A DNA stretch of 64,000 nt from Lactiplantibacillus plantarum EGD-AQ4 (lineage in GTDB: Bacteria; Bacillota; Bacilli; Lactobacillales; Lactobacillaceae), in the NCBI RefSeq assembly GCF_000463075.2, contig NZ_AVAQ01000012.1:1-64000 (forward strand). The letters run 5' to 3'. The position numbers were made by a program, and so were the translations under genes. Positions within the stretch are counted from its first letter, which is position 1, and each line of letters begins with the position of its first letter. Shown in pieces: positions 63,989 through 64,000 of the stretch. The notes beneath the pieces were generated by a model. The model did not search any database. It worked only from the letters and a program-made list of their open reading frames with translations, and was not told the origin of the DNA.

Positions 63989-64000
63989 CGAATCATCCTT

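Overview
The window reads as chromosome from a Lactiplantibacillus (Lactobacillus plantarum group). Three things point there. A gallate decarboxylase (lpdC) lies beside a gallate permease (gacP) with a LysR gene convergent to them. An esterase matches the known L. plantarum carboxylesterase Cest-2923, with its Ser116/Asp201/His233 triad at the same positions. The surface proteins carry LPQT anchors and a KxYKxGRxW-type signal. My recollection of the L. plantarum esterase differs from this one at many residues, so a sister species such as L. pentosus or L. paraplantarum is possible; I could not check this. No rRNA, tRNA, CRISPR array, prophage or intact insertion sequence was seen.

Layout. 0-2.2 kb: three-gene plus-strand operon (aldo/keto reductase, hexapeptide acetyltransferase, NAD(P)-binding protein). 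2.5-7.9 kb: heterodimeric ABC exporter and a divergent 14-TM drug:H+ antiporter. 8-9.5 kb: AT-rich patch with a possibly frameshifted hypothetical gene and an alpha/beta hydrolase. 9.8-14.7 kb: a 1291-residue YhgE/Pip protein full of 28-residue repeats, its TetR regulator, and an ArsR regulator. 15-18.5 kb: lipoprotein nuclease, two GNAT genes (one broken by a one-base slip), a phosphotransferase-fold kinase, and two candidate structured RNAs. 19-27.7 kb: CPBP protease-like protein, ABC-F ATPase, HAD phosphatase, DUF2207 protein, short UvrA paralogue. 28-38.6 kb: MFS/Rgg divergent pair, an AbiL-like (RloA/RloB) pair, prolyl aminopeptidase with an amino acid permease, UMF1 transporter with a phosphodiesterase-like protein, esterase. 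38.7-42.6 kb: GntR regulator, a candidate small RNA, an acidic LPXTG protein. 43-52 kb: cytochrome b5 domain protein, an EIIA-like protein without active histidines, an EAL/GGDEF c-di-GMP pair, anaerobic ribonucleotide reductase nrdDG with two NrdR boxes, lipoprotein, deformylase-like protein, ApbE. 53-64 kb: Dus, small membrane protein, LPXTG coiled-coil protein, the gallate locus, two zinc-ribbon membrane proteins and a 37-residue membrane peptide.

Working together: lpdC decarboxylates gallate that GacP brings in, with the LysR protein as probable regulator. The EAL and GGDEF proteins should break down and make c-di-GMP from one transcript. RloA/RloB is the only clear defence-type pair. Regulation is unusually visible: a terminator-like hairpin at the 5' end of the ABC-F transcript, a hairpin that covers the CPBP ribosome site, perfect palindromes in front of the ABC exporter and the EAL gene, and a TATATTCGAA motif shared by the TetR, GntR and small-RNA promoters.
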